DNA of 64,000 bases. Source: Halomonas caseinilytica. GTDB taxonomy: Bacteria > Pseudomonadota > Gammaproteobacteria > Pseudomonadales > Halomonadaceae. Shown in pieces: positions 7,731-17,119 of the stretch. Where the stretch lies: positions 124,001-188,000 of the forward strand of contig NZ_BDEP01000004.1 in NCBI RefSeq assembly GCF_001662305.1. Direction: 5' to 3'. The notes under the pieces were generated by a model, which searched no databases, was not told the origin of the DNA, and was given only the letters and a program-made list of their open reading frames with translations. The position numbers and the translations under genes were made by a program. Every line of letters starts with the position of its first letter. Position 1 is the first letter of the stretch.

Positions 7731-9001
7731 AGCAGTCCTTCCGGCGGGTGCTCGCAGGGCAGCTTGTCATTGATGAAGCGTTCGATTTCCGGCAACGAGA
7801 AGGCATCTTCCTCGCCCACGAAGCTGATCGACACACCCTTGGCACCGGCCCGGCCGGTACGACCGATACGATGGACATAGTCCTCCGGATCCTCGGGCAG
7901 GGTGTAGTTGATCACGTGGCTGACGTCCTCGATATGAATGCCACGCCCGGCCACATCGGTGGCCACCAGCACCTGGACCTCGCCCTCGCGGAATTGCTCG
8001 AGAGTACGAATGCGCTGGTTCTGGGGCACATCGCCGGAGAGCATGGCGACATTGATGCCTGCCTTGCGCAGCAGGCCATCGAGCTTGCGCACCAGGTCAC
8101 GGCGATTGCCGAACACCATCACCCGGTCGAAACTTTCCTGCTGCAGCAGCTTGACCAGCAGGCGCTCCTTGTCGTCATCGCCGACCAGGTAGACGCGCTG
8201 GTCAATATCGGCGGCGTTGTCGACGGTCACCTCGATATCCACGTGGGCCGGCTCATGGGTCCACTGCGCGGCCAGGTTGAGGATATCCTCGGTGAAGGTC
8301 GCCGAGAACAGGAAGGTCTGACGCTCCTCGGTCTTCGGCGTATAGCGGATGATCCGCTTGACGTCCGGGATGAAGCCCATCGACAGCATCCGATCCGCCT
8401 CGTCGAGCACCAGCACCTCGACCTGGGTGAGATCGACATCGCGCTTCTGGTGAAAGTCCAGCAGCCGGCCGGGCGTGGCGACCAGAATATCCAGCTTCTT
8501 GCCCAGGCCATCGCGTTGCTTCTGGTAATCCATGCCGCCGACGACGCTGGCGACATTGAGATTGGTGAAGCGCGCCAGTGCCTTGGCATCCTTCTCGATC
8601 TGCAGCGCCAGCTCACGGGTCGGCGCGATGATCAGCGCACGGGGCGCGCCCGGCTTCTGTCCATCGGGTGCCTCTTCTTCCAGGAAGTAGGCCAGGATGG
8701 AGATCAAAAAGGCGGCCGTCTTGCCGGTGCCGGTCTGCGCCTTGCCAACCACATCGCCACCGAGCAGGGTATGGGTCAACGCCTCGGCCTGGATCGGCGT
8801 GCAATACTCGAACCCCTGGGCGTGGATGGCCCGCATCAGCGGCAGCGGCAGATCGAAGTCGTGAAAACGCCACTTGCCCGCCACCGCGGGCACCTGGAAC
8901 TGGCGAAGGTCCCAGTTCGACTGGCGGCGGCGCGGCTTGCGGCGGCGACGCTTGGGCTTGCGGTTCTGGGCCGGTGCTGTGGTCTGTTCCGACTCGCTCA
9001 T
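7727..9001 (-). CDS. rhlB: DEAD-box ATP-dependent RNA helicase RhlB
   Basis: A 424-residue DEAD-box helicase. In order: a basic N-terminus ([15 protein letters not shown]), the Q-motif region CTPIQAEAL, Walker [31 protein letters not shown], a SAT motif ([10 protein letters not shown]), [15 protein letters not shown] and [10 protein letters not shown]. RhlB unwinds structured RNA and in enterobacteria works in the RNase E degradosome. It lacks the long C-terminal extension of some RhlB or DeaD forms. The start at 9001 is chosen because the 71-codon upstream extension is unlike the family and overlaps the promoter region of the divergent small gene. A decayed repeat follows its stop. Confidence 0.9.
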   Translation of the reverse strand: MSESEQTTAPAQNRKPKRRRRKPRRRQSNWDLRQFQVPAVAGKWRFHDFDLPLPLMRAIHAQGFEYCTPIQAEALTHTLLGGDVVGKAQTGTGKTAAFLISILAYFLEEEAPDGQKPGAPRALIIAPTRELALQIEKDAKALARFTNLNVASVVGGMDYQKQRDGLGKKLDILVATPGRLLDFHQKRDVDLTQVEVLVLDEADRMLSMGFIPDVKRIIRYTPKTEERQTFLFSATFTEDILNLAAQWTHEPAHVDIEVTVDNAADIDQRVYLVGDDDKERLLVKLLQQESFDRVMVFGNRRDLVRKLDGLLRKAGINVAMLSGDVPQNQRIRTLEQFREGEVQVLVATDVAGRGIHIEDVSHVINYTLPEDPEDYVHRIGRTGRAGAKGVSISFVGEEDAFSLPEIERFINDKLPCEHPPEGLL

Positions 9002-9149
9002 AGGCTGTGCTGTCTCGTCCGTGTTGTGGATGGATGCGTGACACAAACCGCCATTGTACCAGTTCTCGCGCTTTGAGGGCGCACCCATCGCTGTCGACGG
9101 TACGCCCGGGCCTGCTAGAATGCCGGCATTATTCAAGGAGCCATGCGTC

Positions 9150-9386
9150 ATGACACGCCGAAAGAAGACCCGCTCGCTTTCCGACAAGGTGACGATTCGC
9201 ACCGGGCGACGCAAGGATTACAAGCAGTGGCGCCACGACAACCCCGACCAGGTCGGTCCGTCACGCCGTTTCAGTCAGAAGAAACGCCAGCAACGCAAGC
9301 TTCAGGCTGCCCGCAAGCAGGAACGCCAGGAGGCCGGCCAACCGATCGAGATTCATCCCGATAACTCCCGCGACAAGGACGACTGA
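9150..9386 (+). CDS. Small basic conserved protein of unknown function
   Basis: A 78-residue highly charged protein starting [20 protein letters not shown], rich in Lys/Arg/Gln through the middle ([19 protein letters not shown]) and acidic at the end (SRDKDD). AAGGAG lies nine bases before the ATG at 9150, which decides the start over an out-of-frame ATG at 9143. It resembles small conserved gammaproteobacterial proteins without a known role; the basic character would suit nucleic-acid or ribosome binding, which is inference. It ends two bases before xthA, so the two are almost certainly one operon, divergent from rhlB. Confidence 0.72.
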   Translation: MTRRKKTRSLSDKVTIRTGRRKDYKQWRHDNPDQVGPSRRFSQKKRQQRKLQAARKQERQEAGQPIEIHPDNSRDKDD

Positions 9387-9388
9387 CG

Positions 9389-10222
9389 ATGCGCCTGGTG
9401 TCATTCAACATCAACGGTATTCGAGCCCGCCTTCACCAGCTCGAGGCGCTGGTCGACCGCCACCGTCCGGCGGTGATCGGCCTGCAGGAAACCAAGGTCC
9501 AGGACAGCGAGTTCCCGGTCGCGGCGGTGGAAGCGCTGGGCTATCGCGTCTATTACCACGGGCAGAAGGGGCACTATGGCGTGGCCCTGATGTGCTGCCG
9601 CGAGCAATGCCCGGAGGAACCCGAGCTCGTCCAGCGCGGCTTTCCCGATGACGACGAGGACGCCCAGCGCCGCATGATCGGCGTGCGCCTGCGTGGTGCC
9701 GACGGGGAACCGCTGACCGTCTGGAACGGCTACTTCCCCCAGGGCGAGAACATCGAGCATCCGGTGAAGTTTCCTCACAAGCGTCGCTTCTACGCCCAGC
9801 TCATGTCACTGTTGAATGACCACCATCGCCCGGATGAACGCCTGGCGATCATGGGCGACTTCAATATCTCCCCGGCGGATATCGACATCGGTATCGGCGA
9901 ATCCAACCGCAAGCGCTGGCTGCGCGAAGGCAAGACCAGTTTCCAGCCGGAAGAGCGCGAGTGGCTGGAGACACTCAAGGCCTGGGGACTCTCGGATAGC
10001 TATCGCCACCGCTACCCCGAGGTCGACGACCGCTTCAGCTGGTTCGATTATCGCTCCAGGGGCTTCGATCGCGACCCGAAGCGCGGCCTGCGGATCGACT
10101 ACATCCTGACCACCGCCCCGCTGGTAACGCACATTGCCGACGCTGGCATCGACTACGACCTGCGTGGCATGGAAAAGCCTTCAGATCATGCGCCGGTGTG
10201 GACCGAGCTCGACCTGAGCTGA
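9389..10222 (+). CDS. xthA: Exodeoxyribonuclease III
   Basis: A 277-residue Mg-dependent endonuclease/exonuclease/phosphatase-fold enzyme acting at abasic sites and on 3' ends in base-excision repair. Motifs are [15 protein letters not shown] (1-15), [13 protein letters not shown] with the metal-ligand Glu, [14 protein letters not shown], the catalytic [13 protein letters not shown], and the C-terminal SDHAPVW with catalytic His. Length is near E. coli XthA (268). Only two bases separate it from the small basic gene upstream, so it probably lacks its own promoter. Confidence 0.93.
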   Translation: MRLVSFNINGIRARLHQLEALVDRHRPAVIGLQETKVQDSEFPVAAVEALGYRVYYHGQKGHYGVALMCCREQCPEEPELVQRGFPDDDEDAQRRMIGVRLRGADGEPLTVWNGYFPQGENIEHPVKFPHKRRFYAQLMSLLNDHHRPDERLAIMGDFNISPADIDIGIGESNRKRWLREGKTSFQPEEREWLETLKAWGLSDSYRHRYPEVDDRFSWFDYRSRGFDRDPKRGLRIDYILTTAPLVTHIADAGIDYDLRGMEKPSDHAPVWTELDLS

Positions 10223-10276
10223 GCTGTCCCGAGCCAATGCGGCGTTAGCCGTGTCCTCGCTCGAGGCGCGGCATCG

Positions 10277-11419
10277 TCAACCGTTGCCCTCTACGCCCTC
10301 TCCGTCGTCGCCCGAGGCACCGTCAGGCACTTCTTCTTCGGGCAACGACGCCAGCCAGTCGCTCGCCTCGGCAGCCCCACCCTGACGGGCGCGGCGCAGG
10401 GCTTCACGGGCCAGCTCGAGGCGATCCCACTCGGCAGCCAGCTGCCCCAGCCGCAGCCAATCCTCGGCGGCAGCGCCCTGCTCGGCCACCTCGCGCCAGG
10501 CCGTCAGGGCTTGGTCGCGATCCCGAGCCGCCTGCCAGGCTTCGGCCAGCAGACGACGATTCTCCAGGGAATCCTCCAGGTTGCCCGCGCTCAGCGCTCG
10601 CTCCAGAATCTCCGCCGCACGCGCCGGTGTCCCCGCCGCCAGGTGCAGCCGGATGCGTTGCATCAGGTCGTCCGCACCGCTCAGCACGCCTCGCCGCCAG
10701 GCCGTCTCCCACAACGCCGCGGCCCGCTCCGGATCGCCCATGCGCTGTGCCAGGCCCGCCGCACGGCGCCAAGCATCGGGATCACCCTCGGCCCCCGCCA
10801 GTTGGCGCTCCAGCACCGCCAAGGCGGCATCCTCCCGACCGGCGCGTTGCAAGGCCGTGGCCGCCAGCCCCAGGCGCTGCCGCGTGGGCGACGCATCGCT
10901 TTCCAGGGCCCGCTGGGCCCAATCGGCAGCCTGCCCCCAATGGGCGGCCTCGGCCTGCAGTTGCGCCATCAGCCAGTACGCATCGGTGTCACCACCGTGA
11001 CGCTCGAGCCAATCGCCCAACAGTTGCCTGGCCCGCTCAGACTCGCCAAGGCGCGCACGCAGCCCGGCCTCCTGCCTCAGCCAACGATCCGCCTGGTCGC
11101 GTTCGACGCCCTCGATGCCACGCGCGGTCGCCAGGTGTTCGACGGCCGCCTGCACATTGCCACGATGCACCTCAGCATTGGCGGCGAGCTGCAGGTAGAG
11201 TGCGCGAGCCCATCGATCCGAGGCATTGCCCCCCGCGAGCCGCTCGGCCTGCTGGGACGCCTCTGCCTCGACGGCCGCATATTCGCCGGACTCGAGACGC
11301 GCCTCGAGCCCCTTGAGATCGTCGATGATGCCACCGGGCAGTGCTGGTGCCGCCCAGGACGGCGAGGCCACCAACCAGACGCCGGCGACCAGGATGCAAG
11401 CATAAAAGACATGGCGCAT
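10277..11419 (-). CDS. TPR-repeat exported protein of the TonB2-type operon
   Basis: A 380-residue protein with a signal peptide (leader to SPSWAAPALP) followed by Ala/Leu/Arg-rich helical repeats, such as ERARQLLGDWLERHGGDTDAYWLMAQLQ and RALSAGNLEDSLENRRLLAEAWQ, typical of tetratricopeptide repeats. The tail is acidic and Gly-rich. It is the last gene of the DUF3450-ttpC-exbB-exbD-tonB operon, four bases after the tonB stop. TPR proteins accompany TonB2 clusters in marine gammaproteobacteria and probably scaffold the periplasmic complex; that role here is inference. Confidence 0.82.
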   Translation of the reverse strand: MRHVFYACILVAGVWLVASPSWAAPALPGGIIDDLKGLEARLESGEYAAVEAEASQQAERLAGGNASDRWARALYLQLAANAEVHRGNVQAAVEHLATARGIEGVERDQADRWLRQEAGLRARLGESERARQLLGDWLERHGGDTDAYWLMAQLQAEAAHWGQAADWAQRALESDASPTRQRLGLAATALQRAGREDAALAVLERQLAGAEGDPDAWRRAAGLAQRMGDPERAAALWETAWRRGVLSGADDLMQRIRLHLAAGTPARAAEILERALSAGNLEDSLENRRLLAEAWQAARDRDQALTAWREVAEQGAAAEDWLRLGQLAAEWDRLELAREALRRARQGGAAEASDWLASLPEEEVPDGASGDDGEGVEGNG

Positions 11420-11423
11420 GCGG

Positions 11424-12218
11424 CTACCTCAACTTGAACTCGAAACGCTGCTGCGTCCGCCGGCGCTGGTCCGATGGCTGAAACTGCCAATCGGTGATCG
11501 ACTGCCTGGCAGCACGATCGAACACCCTAGGCGGGTTCGCTTCCAGCACCTCAATACTGCCCGGATCCACACTGCCATCCCGGCGGATGATGAACTGCAC
11601 CACCACATACCCCTCGATGCCCCGACGCTGGGCTCGCGAAGGATATGTCGGATCGTCCCGTCGCGTCGGCTTGGCCGACGTCCCCACATCCACGGGCTCC
11701 TGTGATGCTGCCGAGCCGCCCGCCGCACCGGACGACTCGCTCGACTGCGACTCACTGGCGGCTGGCGAGGGCTGAGCGGCCGGTTCAGGCGCGGGCGTTG
11801 GAGACGGCTCAGGGGTTGGCTCCGGCGCCGGTTCGGGGTCCGGCTGGGGCTGAGGCTCGGGTTTCGGCTGAGGCTCGGGCGGCGTTTCCTGAAGCTCCGG
11901 CAACGACGCCTCCATCGGCACATCGGGTGCCTCCATCGGTTCCAGCTCAGGCTCCGGCAAGGCAATCTCGCTGTTGATGCTCGGCGCCGGGGCAGGCTGA
12001 GGCGGCGGAGGCGTTGCAGCCGGCGGCGATGGGGCACTGGCCGTGGAGGTCGGACTCGGCTCGGACTCCTCGGCCGTAGCCTCGGCCATGCTCAGGGTCA
12101 TGGTCTCCAGGCGCTTCTCGGGCTCGGCCTTCGGCGGCACCACCAGAAGCGCCAGCAGAATGAACAGCACCAGCGCCAGGGCCGCGCCGGCAACCAGGGC
12201 GAAGGCACGACGCAACAT
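11424..12218 (-). CDS. tonB: TonB-family energy transducer
   Basis: A 264-residue protein with one N-terminal membrane span (ALVAGAALALVLFILLALLV, residues about 8-27) and a long periplasmic linker (about 55-165) dominated by Pro/Glu with PEPQPKPEPQPQP-type repeats. The C-terminal TonB domain begins near DPTYPSRAQRRGIEGYV and ends with FKLR. It transmits proton-motive force from ExbB/ExbD to TonB-dependent outer-membrane receptors. Its ATG overlaps the exbD stop (TGATG). Compared with classical TonB the Pro-Glu linker is long. Iron control through the Fur box at 15332 is likely. Confidence 0.92.
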   Translation of the reverse strand: MLRRAFALVAGAALALVLFILLALLVVPPKAEPEKRLETMTLSMAEATAEESEPSPTSTASAPSPPAATPPPPQPAPAPSINSEIALPEPELEPMEAPDVPMEASLPELQETPPEPQPKPEPQPQPDPEPAPEPTPEPSPTPAPEPAAQPSPAASESQSSESSGAAGGSAASQEPVDVGTSAKPTRRDDPTYPSRAQRRGIEGYVVVQFIIRRDGSVDPGSIEVLEANPPRVFDRAARQSITDWQFQPSDQRRRTQQRFEFKLR

Positions 12219-12622
12219 CAGGCGCCGCTCCGTTGCGCCGCCACCGCGACCTGCTCGACATCGGCCTCGCGCAGGCGATCCATCACTTCGATCAGCACGC
12301 CGGTCGTGGCATCACGATCGGCTTGAATCACCACCGATCCCTCGTCGCTGACCATGTCGGCCACCGCTGGCCCGACGCGATGGATGTCCACGGGCTCGCC
12401 GTCGACCCAGACGGCCCCTTCGGGAGTGATCGCCACCAGGACCTGGGCATCGGGACGCGGCGAGGCCGCACTCGATTCGGGGCGCTCGATCTCGACGCCG
12501 CTTTCCTTGATGAAGCTGGTGGTGACGATGAAAAAGATCAGCATGATGAACACCACATCCAGCATCGGCGTCAGGTTGACCTCGCTGGACTCATCGGCGG
12601 TACCGAGTCGACGTCTACGCAT
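12218..12622 (-). CDS. exbD: ExbD-type biopolymer transport protein
   Basis: A 134-residue protein with a short basic cytoplasmic start (MRRRRLG), one membrane span containing the family signature LTPMLDVVFIMLIFFIV with the essential membrane Asp, and a periplasmic domain (VLVAITPEGAVWVDGEPV). With ExbB it forms the proton channel that powers TonB. The start at 12622 is preferred over an ATG eleven codons upstream because it matches family length; it overlaps the exbB end by eight bases. Confidence 0.92.
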   Translation of the reverse strand: MRRRRLGTADESSEVNLTPMLDVVFIMLIFFIVTTSFIKESGVEIERPESSAASPRPDAQVLVAITPEGAVWVDGEPVDIHRVGPAVADMVSDEGSVVIQADRDATTGVLIEVMDRLREADVEQVAVAAQRSGA

Positions 12623-13151
12623 GTGCGTCCTCCGCGGCGCGGGCAAGGCGGTCATGCAACCGCTGATCCTCGCGCCGGATGATGTGTTCCAGGCGGGTGA
12701 TGAAGAGCAGGCCCACCACCGACACCGCCATCCCGCTCAGGGTGGGCAGCGTGGCGCGTGCCACGCCGTCGGCCATGGCACGCGCCTGGTTGACCTCACT
12801 GACCGACAGGCTATCGAAGACCGTGATCATCCCGGTGACCGTGCCCAGCAGGCCCAGCAGCGGACAGATAACCACCAGCAGCTTGAGCCAGGGCAAGGGA
12901 CCGCGCAGCGAGGCGATCAACTCGCGCACCCAGACCTCGCGCAGGGTCAGGGCACTCCAGCTCGCTCGATCGCGCCGCGCCACCCAGCGATTCACCAGCT
13001 GCCGGCGTGCCGGGCGATACTGGAAGCGGAAGAACCACCAGCGCTCGAGGGCTACCGAGAACAGCAGCATGGCCACCCCGGCGATGACCACCAGCACCGG
13101 GCCACCGGCATCGACCAATCGAGTGAGTGGATCAAGCCAGAGCATCGGCAT
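12615..13151 (-). CDS. exbB: ExbB-type proton channel protein (short form)
   Basis: About 178 residues with three membrane spans: near the start (VLVVIAGVAMLLFSVAL), then around WLKLLVVICPLLGLLGTVTGM and LSGMAVSVVGLLFITRL. PLLGLLGTVTGMITVFDSL is the MotA/TolQ/ExbB signature. It is the second ExbB-like protein of the operon, as in Vibrio TonB2 systems that encode both TtpC and ExbB2. The start is uncertain (13151, 13145 or an upstream codon at 13226); 13151 overlaps the upstream gene by 20 bases and has only a weak ribosome site. Confidence 0.88.
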   Translation of the reverse strand: MPMLWLDPLTRLVDAGGPVLVVIAGVAMLLFSVALERWWFFRFQYRPARRQLVNRWVARRDRASWSALTLREVWVRELIASLRGPLPWLKLLVVICPLLGLLGTVTGMITVFDSLSVSEVNQARAMADGVARATLPTLSGMAVSVVGLLFITRLEHIIRREDQRLHDRLARAAEDAHA

Positions 13152-14520
13152 GGCGCTTCGTCGCCGCGGTGGCGGAGGCGGCGGCTTGATCAGCCTCCAG
13201 GCGATCCGCCAGAACCGCGCTGGCACGCCCCTCCATGATGCCGATCAACGAGCGGCTACGGCTGGATAGTGCCGTGTGGGCAAACAGCAAGGGCACAGCA
13301 GTGATCAGCCCCAGCACCGTGGTCACCAGCGCCTGGCTGATGCCACCCGCCATCAGTTGCGGGTCGCCGGTACCGAACACGGTGATCGACTGGAAGGTCA
13401 CGATCATGCCCGTCACGGTGCCCAGCAGCCCGAGCAGCGGCGCGACCGCCGCCAGCATCTTGACCAACGACTGGCCTCGCTCGAGGCGCGGCTGTTCGGC
13501 CAGCATGGCCTCATCGAGTCGTGCTTCCAGCGCCTCGGGGGCATGTCCCGCGCCCAGGGCATGGAACCGCTGGAGAACCCGTCCCAGCGGGTTGTCCTCG
13601 CGCAGATGCTCCAGATCGCCGAGCTGACGCTTGAGCGTGACCGTGACGCGCAACAGGTAAAGGTACTGGAACAGGGCCATCAGCAGGCCGATCGCGCCGA
13701 GCACGACCACCACATACCCCACGGCGCCGCCCTGGCGGAAACGCTCCAGCAACGTCGGCTGCTGGGCCAGGGCCTCGAGCACCTGCCCATCGGAAGGATC
13801 CAGCGAGATCACATCGCCCTGCCCCGCCTGGAAGTCGCTCAGGCGTTCACTGACCCCAGCTGGCGTATGCTCGAGCACCGAAAGCGCGCCCTCGTCGCCG
13901 GTCCGTTGCAACAGTTGGCCATCACTGAAGGCCAGCAAGTCGCCAACCCGCGTCACCGACCGCTCGCTGCGGCTCCCATCCTGACCGGCCACCGGTGCCG
14001 TCAGGTTCACGATCCACGCAGTCTCACGCGTCAGTCCCATGAGGCTGTCCGCCAGCGTCTCGACCTGGCGGGAACGCAGCACACCATCGTCGTCCAGGCG
14101 TGGCGGCAACGACACCTCGGCGCCGAGCGTCAACCAGCTCTGGCCCAGGTCATCGCGAAGTTCGCCACTCACGCCGGCCACTTCATCGAAGACGGCACCG
14201 AGATCGCCGCCCTGCTCATCGATCTGGCCATCCAGCTCCTGAAGCTCGGCCTGTTGCGACTGCTGTTGCGCTTCCAGTTCCTGGCGCCGTTCGCGAGCCG
14301 CCGCAAGCGAGGCGCGAGCCTTTTCGAGCGCATTCTCGAGCGCCTGCCGATCGTCCACCAGTTCGGCGAGTCGGGCGCGATCGCGGGCCTCGGCTGCCTC
14401 ACGCTCGGCCTGAAATGTCTGCAGCGGATCCTCGCTGGATTGCGCCAGGGTGGCAGCCGACGGCAAGGCCGCCAGAACGGCGATGCCCAGACAACGAATC
14501 ACGGAATGGCGACCGATCAT
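13132..14520 (-). CDS. ttpC: TtpC-like long ExbB/MotA/TolQ proton-channel protein
   Basis: A 462-residue protein. A signal peptide (to TLAQSSED) is followed by a periplasmic coiled-coil stretch at about residues 30-110, rich in Glu/Arg/Ala/Gln. A globular part comes next, then three membrane spans: one at about 265-290 (GYVVVVLGAIGLLMALFQYLYLL), and the ExbB core AAVAPLLGLLGTVTGMIV plus ISQALVTTVLGLITAVPLLF. This long periplasmic N-terminus joined to an ExbB core is the TtpC architecture, essential for TonB2-driven transport in Vibrio. Its ATG overlaps the stop of the DUF3450 gene. The gene symbol is given by architecture and operon position. Confidence 0.87.
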   Translation of the reverse strand: MIGRHSVIRCLGIAVLAALPSAATLAQSSEDPLQTFQAEREAAEARDRARLAELVDDRQALENALEKARASLAAARERRQELEAQQQSQQAELQELDGQIDEQGGDLGAVFDEVAGVSGELRDDLGQSWLTLGAEVSLPPRLDDDGVLRSRQVETLADSLMGLTRETAWIVNLTAPVAGQDGSRSERSVTRVGDLLAFSDGQLLQRTGDEGALSVLEHTPAGVSERLSDFQAGQGDVISLDPSDGQVLEALAQQPTLLERFRQGGAVGYVVVVLGAIGLLMALFQYLYLLRVTVTLKRQLGDLEHLREDNPLGRVLQRFHALGAGHAPEALEARLDEAMLAEQPRLERGQSLVKMLAAVAPLLGLLGTVTGMIVTFQSITVFGTGDPQLMAGGISQALVTTVLGLITAVPLLFAHTALSSRSRSLIGIMEGRASAVLADRLEADQAAASATAATKRHADALA

Positions 14521-15284
14521 GAGGCATCCTCCACCGGTTGGGAGACGGGAAGATCGAGTATCTCCGGCGCACGCTGCTCACGCACGATGCGCAACCCCTT
14601 GCGGACTTCCGCCAGGGCCGACTCATCGAGGGGCTGCCAGTCACCGGATTCGGCCTTCCAGACGCCGCCACTGTGGCCATCAGGGGTCAGGTAATACCAA
14701 CCGACCCGACCGACGCGCAGAAAATCCACTTCCCGAGGCGTATCGCCCGTCAGGTCGCCCCGCCAGGCATCCAGTTCGCGACCGTAATCGAGCTCGGTGC
14801 GCCACGCCGCCAGTACGCGCTCCAGCTTCTCGGCACTGCTCAGATCCGACGCCGAAAGCGTGGATTCCAGAGATGTGACCCGCGCCAGGCGCTCATCGCG
14901 CAGAAACGGCATGTCGCGCTCGACCCAGGCTCTCAAGCGCTCGACCATGTCGCGCATCAGGCCCGGCAACGCCTCGCGGGTCTCGGTCAAGGTCTCGACG
15001 CCAGACCGACGCTCCTCGAGTGTCTCAGCCTGCCGCTCCACGACCGGTGCCAGCTCCTCGTTGTAGCTCTGCAGGCGACGGGCCTCTTCTCGTGCCTGAC
15101 GCAGTTCACGCAACTGCTCGCGGACCGCCTCATCGGCATTGTCGATGCGTTCCTGCAATTCGGCCTGGGTACGCTGGGCGTCGAGTGCCTCGTCACGAAG
15201 CGATGACTGAGCCGATGCGGAGGTCGCCAGGGTCAAGGCAAGCCCCGCCAGGCCCCAGCGGAGCCATGGTTGTCTATACTGCAC
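14517..15284 (-). CDS. DUF3450 periplasmic coiled-coil protein of the TonB2 operon
   Basis: A 255-residue exported protein: signal peptide to SASAQSS, then a long charged coiled-coil region (about 25-110, Glu/Arg/Gln heptads) and a globular C-terminus containing VDFLRVGRVGWYYLTPDG, the part I recognise as DUF3450. The start codon is GTG at 15284, with GGGAG about seven bases upstream. First gene of the operon, 48 bases downstream of the Fur box. DUF3450 proteins recur as the first gene of TtpC/TonB2 clusters; their molecular role is not established. Confidence 0.86.
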   Translation of the reverse strand: MQYRQPWLRWGLAGLALTLATSASAQSSLRDEALDAQRTQAELQERIDNADEAVREQLRELRQAREEARRLQSYNEELAPVVERQAETLEERRSGVETLTETREALPGLMRDMVERLRAWVERDMPFLRDERLARVTSLESTLSASDLSSAEKLERVLAAWRTELDYGRELDAWRGDLTGDTPREVDFLRVGRVGWYYLTPDGHSGGVWKAESGDWQPLDESALAEVRKGLRIVREQRAPEILDLPVSQPVEDAS

Positions 15285-15331
15285 GCTCGTCTCCCGAAAG
15301 GTGCGCTGAACGCTGCTACGCTACCCCAAAC

Positions 15332-15350
15332 AAGAATTATTATCAATATC
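15332..15350 (-). promoter_or_regulatory. Fur box of the TonB2-type operon
   Basis: Read on the minus strand, the 19-base stretch GATATTGATAATAATTCTT matches the classical Fur consensus at 15 of 19 positions. It lies 48-66 bases upstream of the DUF3450 start. A possible -35 (TTGATA) falls inside it, with a poor -10 (TAGCGT) 17 bases later, so Fur-Fe would block polymerase. Iron-repressed expression of the whole six-gene operon follows. Confidence 0.8.
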
Positions 15351-15371
15351 CTGCGGTGTTCATGGGGGCAC

Positions 15372-15405
15372 AAAAAAGCCGGCCTCCCTGGCGGAAAGAC
15401 CGGCT
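15372..15405 (-). terminator. Rho-independent terminator of etfBA
   Basis: On the minus strand AGCCGG...CCGGCT closes a stem, with extra pairs inside, followed by TTTTTT. It lies 39 bases past the etfA stop and separates the etf genes from the Fur-controlled operon downstream on the same strand. Confidence 0.8.
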
Positions 15406-15443
15406 CCGAGCGCGACGGCAATCATCGCGCGACTGGCGCTGTC

Positions 15444-16370
15444 TTACAGCTTCTGCTCCAGCTCGGGCAGCGCCTCGAACAAGTCAGCGACCAATCCATA
15501 ATCGGCCACCTGGAAGATCGGCGCCTCCTCGTCCTTGTTGATCGCCACGATCACCTTGGAGTCCTTCATGCCCGCCAGGTGCTGGATAGCACCGCTGATG
15601 CCCACGGCGATGTACAACTCGGGGGCGACGATCTTGCCGGTCTGGCCGACCTGCATGTCGTTGGGCACGAAGCCGGCATCCACGGCGGCCCGAGAGGCAC
15701 CGATGGCCGCACCGAGCTTGTCGGCGATGCCATCGAGCAGTTTGAAGTTCTCGCCGTTGCCCATGCCGCGCCCGCCGGAGATGACCACCTTGGCCGCCCC
15801 CAGCTCGGGACGGTCGCTCTGCGCCAGCTCCTCGCCAACGAAGGACGACAAGGCGTTGTCAACCACGGTGTCGACGGCCTCGACGTCGGCACTCGCCCCG
15901 GTGCTGACGGCATCGAAGGCGGTAGCGCGCACGGTGATCACTTTCAGCGCGTCCTCGCTCTGCACGGTGGCGATGGCGTTACCGGCGTAGATCGGCCGCT
16001 TGAAGGTGTCGGCGCTTTCGACGGCGATGATCTCGGAGATCTGCGAGACGTCCTTCAGCGCCGCGAGGCGCGGCATGACATTCTTGCCGGTGGTCGAGGC
16101 CGCGGCCAGCACATGAGTATAGTCGTCGGCCAGCGCCACCAGCAGCTCGCCCAGGGGTTCGGCCAACTGATGAGCGTAGACGGCATGGTCGGCCACGCGC
16201 ACCCTGGCCACGCCCTCGAGACCGGCGGTGGCCTCGGCGACGGCCCCGACGTTTTCCCCGGCCACCAGCACGTCGATGTCACCGCCGATGGCCCGGCCCG
16301 CGGCCACGACATGGGCCGTGGCTTCGGCCAGTTGACCATCGTGATGTTCGGCGAGTACCAGAATGCTCAT
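15444..16370 (-). CDS. etfA: Electron transfer flavoprotein alpha subunit
   Basis: A 308-residue FAD-binding ETF alpha subunit. The N-terminal half is the ETF nucleotide-like fold ([14 protein letters not shown]). The C-terminal half contains the FAD signature region: [16 protein letters not shown], then [27 protein letters not shown] and [19 protein letters not shown] takes electrons from acyl-CoA and other dehydrogenases and passes them to ETF-ubiquinone oxidoreductase, encoded divergently at 17504. Its ATG overlaps the etfB stop by four bases, and a terminator follows. Confidence 0.95.
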   Translation of the reverse strand: MSILVLAEHHDGQLAEATAHVVAAGRAIGGDIDVLVAGENVGAVAEATAGLEGVARVRVADHAVYAHQLAEPLGELLVALADDYTHVLAAASTTGKNVMPRLAALKDVSQISEIIAVESADTFKRPIYAGNAIATVQSEDALKVITVRATAFDAVSTGASADVEAVDTVVDNALSSFVGEELAQSDRPELGAAKVVISGGRGMGNGENFKLLDGIADKLGAAIGASRAAVDAGFVPNDMQVGQTGKIVAPELYIAVGISGAIQHLAGMKDSKVIVAINKDEEAPIFQVADYGLVADLFEALPELEQKL

Positions 16371-17119
16371 GAGATCACCTTGGCTTCGTTCTTGAGTTTG
16401 TCCACGAGCTCGTCCACGGAGCCCACCTTGACGCCGCCCTGGCGCTCGGCCGGCGGCTCGACCCCGACCAGCTTGAGCTTGCCGGCGATCTCGACACCCA
16501 GTTCCTCCGGCGTCTTGGTGTCCAGCGGCTTCTTCTTGGCCTTCATGATGTCGGGCAGCTTGGCATAGCGCGGCTCGTTCAAGCGCAGATCGGTGGTGAC
16601 GACAGCCGGCAAGGCCAGCGAGAGGGTCTGCAGGCCGCCGTCGATCTCGCGGGTGACCGTCAGCTTGCCATCCTCGACCTTGAGCTCGGAGGCGAAGGTG
16701 CCCTGGGCACGCCCGGTCAGGGCGGCGAGCATCTGCCCGGTCTGGTTGTTGTCGCTGTCGATGGCCTGCTTGCCGAGGATCACCAGGTCCGGCTGTTCTT
16801 CCTCGACCACCTTGGCCAGGACCTTGGCGGCACCCAGCGACTCGACGCGCTCGTCGGTCTGCACGTGGATGGCCCGGTCAGCCCCCAATGCCAGGGCCGT
16901 CCGCAGCTGTTCCTGGGCGGCCTTGGGACCGACGGTGACCGCGACCACCTCGGTCGCCGTTCCGGCCTCCTTCAGGCGCACCGCCTCTTCCACGGCAATT
17001 TCGCAGAAGGGGTTCATGGCCATCTTGACATTGGTGAGATCGACGTCGCTGTGATCCGGCTTGACCCGAATCTTGACGTTGTAGTCGATGACGCGTTTGA
17101 CCGCGACGAGTACCTTCAT
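16367..17119 (-). CDS. etfB: Electron transfer flavoprotein beta subunit
   Basis: A 250-residue ETF beta subunit. It begins [19 protein letters not shown] and carries [19 protein letters not shown] (about 34-52) and the AMP-site/signature region [24 protein letters not shown]. It pairs with EtfA to form the soluble flavoprotein that links fatty-acid, amino-acid and betaine/sarcosine oxidation to the membrane. Translationally coupled to etfA. It is transcribed away from the ETF-QO gene, with a 384-base region between. Confidence 0.95.
   Translation of the reverse strand: MKVLVAVKRVIDYNVKIRVKPDHSDVDLTNVKMAMNPFCEIAVEEAVRLKEAGTATEVVAVTVGPKAAQEQLRTALALGADRAIHVQTDERVESLGAAKVLAKVVEEEQPDLVILGKQAIDSDNNQTGQMLAALTGRAQGTFASELKVEDGKLTVTREIDGGLQTLSLALPAVVTTDLRLNEPRYAKLPDIMKAKKKPLDTKTPEELGVEIAGKLKLVGVEPPAERQGGVKVGSVDELVDKLKNEAKVIS

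Noticed and set aside
13146..13226. N-terminal extension of the short ExbB, with a poly-proline stretch
   Set aside because: It is the end of the upstream ttpC gene read in another frame; the family start lies near 13151.
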